9,971 nt of DNA from an uncultured Lachnospiraceae bacterium. Lineage in GTDB: Bacteria; Bacillota; Clostridia; Lachnospirales; Lachnospiraceae. Every line of letters starts with the position of its first letter. Positions within the stretch are counted from its first letter, which is position 1. The stretch is taken from positions 1 to 9,971 of the forward strand of contig CAJLRL010000046.1 in NCBI GenBank assembly GCA_905209075.1. The letters are read 5' to 3'. Made by a program: the position numbers and the translations under genes. Of the stretch, positions 6,408 to 9,971 are shown in pieces. The notes under the pieces were generated by a model. It was given only the letters and a program-made list of their open reading frames with translations. It made no database searches and was not told the DNA's origin.

Positions 6408-6876
6408 AGATTCAAAAAAAATTGACACCTTGTTTATTATGATTTTATTTGGCATGTTTGCTGTTACAGCATTTATACTTGTTCTGATCGGTATAAAGCA
6501 ATATAAAGTAACCGCTGATTCCATGAATTATAATTATGAGGTCCGCACAGCTTCTTCTTATCTGCGTGAAAAGATCCGTCAGAATGATATAGGTGCCGGC
6601 ATACATGTAGAAAACATAGATGGAACGGATGTGCTTGCTCTTTCAAGCAATATTAACGGACAGACATACAAGACTTACATATATTATTACGATAAAAGCC
6701 TTAGGGAGCTTTTTGTTTCAGAAGATTCTGTTTACTCACTCGAATCAGGCCAGGAAATAATAAATATCGCAGGTTTTAGTGCAGCTGAAACTCCACAGGG
6801 GTATATTGATGCCGTTATCTACGATACATCCGGCGGCTCCACAGATATTCTTCTTTCGACAAAATCAACAGATTGA
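6391..6876 (+). CDS. DUF4860-like single-pass membrane protein
   Basis: 161 residues: a short charged cytoplasmic N-terminus, one membrane helix (about 12-35), and an extracytoplasmic domain. The segment RTASSYLREKIRQND (52-66), followed by beta-strand-like stretches (DVLALSS, TYIYYYD, ELFVSED), resembles the body of minor pseudopilins such as GspJ/PilW, but no prepilin cleavage motif is visible. Size and pattern fit DUF4860, a family I associate with Lachnospiraceae pilus-like loci; this assignment is from memory. AAAGGAA lies 5 nt before the ATG, inside the preceding gene. Probably a structural or scaffold partner of the neighbouring pseudopilins. Confidence 0.75.
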   Translation: MIELNKDSKKIDTLFIMILFGMFAVTAFILVLIGIKQYKVTADSMNYNYEVRTASSYLREKIRQNDIGAGIHVENIDGTDVLALSSNINGQTYKTYIYYYDKSLRELFVSEDSVYSLESGQEIINIAGFSAAETPQGYIDAVIYDTSGGSTDILLSTKSTD

Positions 6877-6886
6877 GAGCGTGACA

Positions 6887-7339
6887 ATGAATAAAAGACA
6901 ACATGCAAAAAATAGTGTTATTTTATTGGAAATGATAATCAATATATTGCTTTTTTCCGTCCTTCTGGTTGTCGGACTGACCTTTTTTATAAAGACACAT
7001 ACGATGACAAAGGACACCAAGCTGCTTCATCAGGCTGTCACCTGCTGTGACAATGCCGCAACAGTATTCGAATCGTCTAATGCTGATCCATCAGTGTTTG
7101 CGGCACAATACCCTGATTGTGTGATTTCCGACGAAAAAATCTTTATATATTATGACAACGATTTCAAAGAGTGCAGCGCCAAAGACTCTGTTTACAAAGT
7201 CATCGTTTCACTCAGCAGTCTTGACCGCACAACGAATGCCCATATTCAATTTCTGGATAAAGATAACTCAGAAATTTTTACTATTACCACAAGCATTTAT
7301 GCTCCCTTGACTGCAGAACGCACGGAGGTGGCACAATGA
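6887..7339 (+). CDS. Prepilin-like protein with atypical cleavage site
   Basis: 150 residues. The N-terminus MNKRQHAKNS followed by VILLEMIINILLFSVLLVVG has the plan of a type IV prepilin: short basic leader, then a hydrophobic helix with E15 at the +5 position if cleavage falls after S10. The -1 residue would be Ser instead of the usual Gly. The C-terminal domain (about 40-150) has several cysteines (C48, C49, C78, C97) and is otherwise unrecognised; it is likely a minor pseudopilin (GspI-like in size). The ATG at 6887 has only a weak GAGAG upstream, and a GTG at 6881 is an alternative start adding two residues. It begins 10 nt after the previous stop and overlaps the next gene by 4 nt (ATGA). 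Confidence 0.8.
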   Translation: MNKRQHAKNSVILLEMIINILLFSVLLVVGLTFFIKTHTMTKDTKLLHQAVTCCDNAATVFESSNADPSVFAAQYPDCVISDEKIFIYYDNDFKECSAKDSVYKVIVSLSSLDRTTNAHIQFLDKDNSEIFTITTSIYAPLTAERTEVAQ

Positions 7340-7815
7340 AAAAACGTTTTTCAAACTTTGGGATGTCAACGATACTTGTAGTCTTTGCTATGATGTGCAT
7401 TGTAACATTTTCGGTCCTTGCATTTATAACAGCAAATTCAGATTACAAATTAAGCTGCAGAGTTGCCGAAAATAATTCCAGCTACTATCAAAAATGTGTT
7501 GAAATAAACAGCGAGATTGCCGAAATCGATCATATGCTCTATTCTGCATATACTTCCACTTCGTCCCGCAAAGACTACTTTAACACAGCAGCGTCAATGT
7601 TATCAGATGAAAATGGAAGCCTTACGCAAGATGATACTTCAACAACCTTTGATATTTCAAGACAGATCACCGATAAGCAGTCACTTTATGTCACTCTTGA
7701 AATTATATATCCTTCGCACCAAAAGGACACTTTTTATAAAATCAAAAAATGGCAGTTAACAACAGACACTTCTTTAGAAGATGATGATTCACTAAATTTA
7801 ATTGGAGGAAACTAA
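7336..7815 (+). CDS. Minor-pilin-like protein lacking Glu+5
   Basis: 159 residues. A basic leader MKKRFSNFG is followed by a hydrophobic helix (10-32). G9 can serve as the -1 residue of a prepilin site, but the +5 position is L14, not Glu. Absence of Glu+5 is a known trait of the tip minor pseudopilin GspK, so a tip or initiator role is possible but not shown. The outer domain (about 35-159) is polar and ends in an acidic tail. A strong GGAGGTG lies 5 nt before the ATG, which overlaps the stop of the preceding gene (ATGA), indicating translational coupling. Confidence 0.75.
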   Translation: MKKRFSNFGMSTILVVFAMMCIVTFSVLAFITANSDYKLSCRVAENNSSYYQKCVEINSEIAEIDHMLYSAYTSTSSRKDYFNTAASMLSDENGSLTQDDTSTTFDISRQITDKQSLYVTLEIIYPSHQKDTFYKIKKWQLTTDTSLEDDDSLNLIGGN

Positions 7816-7816
7816 A

Positions 7817-8878
7817 ATGGATGTAAAAAAGATTCTGGAGGAAGCAACAAATAACGGAGCATCAGATATTTTTATTGTTGCCGGCCGTCCTTTGACATAT
7901 AAATCTAAGGGCACTATGGAATGTTTAAATGAAATAAAGATGATTCCAAAAGAAACGTTCGAGTTCGTCACAGCAATATATGCTCTTGCCGAGCGTGATA
8001 TAACCAACTTTGATGAAACCGGCGATGATGACTTTTCTTTTGCTATACCGGGAGTTTCACGTTACCGTGTAAGCACGTTTAAGCAGCGTGGTTCATATTC
8101 TGCAGTCATACGAGTTATTTCGTTTACACTGCCAAAACCTAGTGATCTTAATATACCTGACTCAGTCATGGAGCTTGCCCACACAAATAATGGAATGGTT
8201 CTTGTAACAGGGCCTGCCGGAAGTGGTAAATCCACGACTCTTGCCTGTATCATTGACAAAATAAATCATGAAAAGGAAGAACATATAATAACGCTTGAAG
8301 ATCCTTTGGAATTTTTGCACCGACACGAAAAATCAATTGTTTCACAGCGTGAGATAAATACTGATACTGCAAGTTATCTAACAGCTCTGCGTGCCGCACT
8401 CCGCCAGAGTCCTGATGTCATACTTTTAGGCGAAATGCGTGACTATGAAACTATCAATACCGCTGTGACAGCTGCTGAGACAGGACATCTGATATTCTCA
8501 TCACTGCATACTATCGGGGCTGCAAACACAATCGATCGTATAATCGATGCCTTCCCTGCCACACAGCAGCATCAGATTTCAGTGCAGATTGCATCCGTAC
8601 TTCAGGCTGTTGTCAGCCAGAAGCTTTTGCCTTCTGTCGATGGGGATATGATTCCGGCTTTTGAAATAATGGTTCTTACACCAGCAATACGTAACCTCAT
8701 CCGCGAGGGAAAAGTTCATCAGATAGATGGTATAATTTATACTTCTGCTGCCGAAAACATGATCGCCATGGATACAAGTATATATAATCTTTACAAAAAA
8801 GGTGTCATATCAAAGCATACAGCTATTTCTGAGGCTACAAACCCTGAAATGATGACAAAGCGCATAAATCTCGGATAA
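7817..8878 (+). CDS. pilT: Type IV pilus retraction ATPase (PilT family)
   Basis: 353-residue cytoplasmic hexameric ATPase of the secretion superfamily, which in type IV pili drives fibre disassembly by acting on the PilC platform. Visible motifs: Walker A GPAGSGKST (132-140), Asp box ITLEDP (158-163), Walker B VILLGEMRD (201-209), His box GHLIFSSLHT (223-232). The PilT-diagnostic AIRNLIREGK (290-299) separates it from PilB/GspE. Length is normal for PilT. The ATG at 7817 follows GGAGG (7804-7808); it starts one base after the stop of the preceding gene. It is the last gene before the terminator. No PilB-type ATPase is encoded in this operon, so extension power must come from elsewhere or this enzyme has a wider role. 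Confidence 0.93.
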   Translation: MDVKKILEEATNNGASDIFIVAGRPLTYKSKGTMECLNEIKMIPKETFEFVTAIYALAERDITNFDETGDDDFSFAIPGVSRYRVSTFKQRGSYSAVIRVISFTLPKPSDLNIPDSVMELAHTNNGMVLVTGPAGSGKSTTLACIIDKINHEKEEHIITLEDPLEFLHRHEKSIVSQREINTDTASYLTALRAALRQSPDVILLGEMRDYETINTAVTAAETGHLIFSSLHTIGAANTIDRIIDAFPATQQHQISVQIASVLQAVVSQKLLPSVDGDMIPAFEIMVLTPAIRNLIREGKVHQIDGIIYTSAAENMIAMDTSIYNLYKKGVISKHTAISEATNPEMMTKRINLG

Positions 8879-8922
8879 AATTCCTCTTTGCTTCAAACCA
8901 TTATATGGTATGCATAAAAAAC

Positions 8923-8970
8923 GAACCCGGATCATCAACAAAAAATCAATATCCGGGTTCATTTTTATTT
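8923..8970. terminator. Bidirectional intrinsic terminator between convergent units
   Basis: Perfect 10-bp stem GAACCCGGAT (8923-8932) / ATCCGGGTTC (8951-8960) with an 18-nt loop. The plus strand continues with ATTTTTATTT and the minus strand with GTTTTTTATG, so it can end both the pilus-like operon and the convergent deacetylase gene. Confidence 0.9.
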
Positions 8971-9015
8971 CTTTATTTCGTTATTTCTTTATTTTTTTAT
9001 CTCTATACCTTTATT

Positions 9016-9971
9016 TTAGCGGAAACATGTGTATGTCTGTCCGTCCTTTAACGTGTATCCCTTATAATACGCAAGTTCTTCTACTGTTACAAGCTGGTAG
9101 CCTTCCCTTACAAGTTCAGGTATCATTTTTTCAGATGCTTCTGCTGTCGATGTATATAGATCATGCATCAGAACGATATCCCCATCCTGGACATGTCCTA
9201 TAACTTTACTATATACACTTGAAGCATTCCTATTTTTCCAGTCAAGCGTATCAACAGACCATAAAATAAGAGGTGCATCAACCGAAGCCTTTACTGTAGC
9301 ATTGACAGCTCCGCCTACCGGTCGTACAAGAAGAGAGGTCTCCCCTGTGTAATTTTTTATTGCATTATCGCATCCGTTTATTTCTGAGACTATCGAAGAG
9401 GAACCAAGCGATGTAAGTGATGTATGATCCCATGTATGATTTGAAATACTGCATCCAATCTGCACAGCTCTCTTTGCCACATCCTGATACGAACCAATGC
9501 GGTTTCCCACATTAAAAAATGTTGCTCTTCCTCCTACCGCTTCAAGCGCATCAAGTATTCTGGATGTAACAGGCGAATATGGACCATCGTCATAGGTAAG
9601 TGCTATCATTGGTTTGGCAGGATCCACATTACTGTATATGGATCTTATCACCTTACCATTTTCGACTATATATACTGTATTATTTCCTTTACTGTAACCC
9701 GAATAGCCGAACTTAATATTTCCGTTTTTTACAAAAAATTCTCCATTTTCATTGCTTGCCGGTCCTGTATATGAAAAATCGACTTTTCCTCCATGAAGAT
9801 AAAACCAGCCATTCTCGTTCTTTGCAAGGCCTGTATACGCAAAATCAACCTTGCCACTCTCAACTCTCCACCAGCCATACTGGTTTTTCGCAAGACCTGT
9901 GTAATTGAAATTTACTTTGCCTCCGCTCACATAAAACCAGCCATACTGATTCTTTGCAAGGCCTGTGTAAT
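9016..9971 (-). CDS. Secreted polysaccharide deacetylase with wall-binding-type repeats (5' end outside window)
   Basis: The last 317 residues of a larger protein whose start lies beyond base 9971. An N-terminal array of 22-residue repeats (pattern YTGLAKN...GW...GKVDF) precedes a NodB-homology domain (from about KPMIALTYDDGP to the C-terminus). Catalytic motifs: TYDDGP (motif 1; base and metal aspartates), HTWDH (motif 2; metal histidines), RPVGG (motif 3; usually RPPYG-like), LWSVDTLDW (motif 4), and IVLMHD (motif 5). Such enzymes remove N-acetyl groups from peptidoglycan or O-acetyl groups from plant polysaccharide such as xylan; the substrate cannot be told here. The repeats suggest attachment to the cell surface. 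An internal GTG at 9930 is within the repeat array and is not the start. The gene is convergent with the pilus-like operon and shares its terminator. Confidence 0.9.
   Translation of the reverse strand, partial: YTGLAKNQYGWFYVSGGKVNFNYTGLAKNQYGWWRVESGKVDFAYTGLAKNENGWFYLHGGKVDFSYTGPASNENGEFFVKNGNIKFGYSGYSKGNNTVYIVENGKVIRSIYSNVDPAKPMIALTYDDGPYSPVTSRILDALEAVGGRATFFNVGNRIGSYQDVAKRAVQIGCSISNHTWDHTSLTSLGSSSIVSEINGCDNAIKNYTGETSLLVRPVGGAVNATVKASVDAPLILWSVDTLDWKNRNASSVYSKVIGHVQDGDIVLMHDLYTSTAEASEKMIPELVREGYQLVTVEELAYYKGYTLKDGQTYTCFR
9640..9971 (-). repeat. Five tandem 66-bp (22-residue) coding repeats
   Basis: Units begin at 9969, 9903, 9837, 9771 and 9705 on the minus strand. Each starts with YTG or YSG and ends with a GK(V/I)- or GN(I)-type strand. 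Units 1-3 share YTGLAKN and GW; the fourth is YTGPASNENG and the fifth (YSGYSKGNN) is the most diverged, next to the catalytic domain. The array continues off the right edge. Period and composition resemble aromatic/glycine-rich cell-wall-binding repeats of Firmicutes surface proteins. Confidence 0.85.

Noticed and set aside
9640..9971. Regular 66-bp repeats as a CRISPR array
   Set aside because: The repeats are in frame, diverged, contiguous and encode 22-residue protein units; there are no unique spacers.

Overview
The window looks like AT-rich chromosomal DNA of a Clostridia-class Firmicute, most likely a member of the Lachnospiraceae. The grounds are the conserved secG-rnr-smpB-ssrA order, purine-rich AGGAGG-type ribosome binding sites on nearly every gene, a DUF4860-like protein beside type IV pilus genes, and a NodB deacetylase carrying GKVDFxYTG repeats. 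Genus is not determined.

Layout: bases 1-293 hold no assignable gene, only a hairpin at 113-140 and a degenerate 10-bp tandem repeat. From 3864 leftward, all on the minus strand, lie secG (protein export), rnr (RNase R), smpB and the tmRNA gene ssrA, each stretch punctuated by recognisable promoters or terminators. SmpB, tmRNA and RNase R cooperate in trans-translation: tmRNA with SmpB rescues stalled ribosomes and adds a degradation tag (here AKLKLNAEDNLAYAA), and RNase R degrades the faulty mRNA. A GC-rich palindromic 86-bp segment sits between smpB and ssrA. It is flanked by a perfect 31-bp direct repeat that contains the first 24 nt of the tmRNA, so the tmRNA 5' end is present twice.

Divergently from secG, an apparently single plus-strand operon runs 4068-8878: a transglutaminase-like lipoprotein, a PilC/GspF-type membrane platform protein, four small single-pass proteins (two with prepilin-like N-termini, one pseudopilin-like and one DUF4860-like), and a PilT-type ATPase. 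Genes are separated by about 17 nt or less or overlap, and the operon ends at a strong bidirectional terminator (8923-8970). No PilB/GspE extension ATPase, prepilin peptidase or obvious major pilin is encoded in it, so it is either an accessory module of a pilus system encoded elsewhere or an unusual minimal pilus-like machine.

Convergent to this operon, and running off the right edge, is the 3' part of a gene for a polysaccharide deacetylase with at least five 22-residue wall-binding-type repeats ahead of the catalytic domain.

The items most worth a second look are the duplicated tmRNA 5' end with its competing hairpins, and the PilT-only pilus-like operon led by a transglutaminase lipoprotein.
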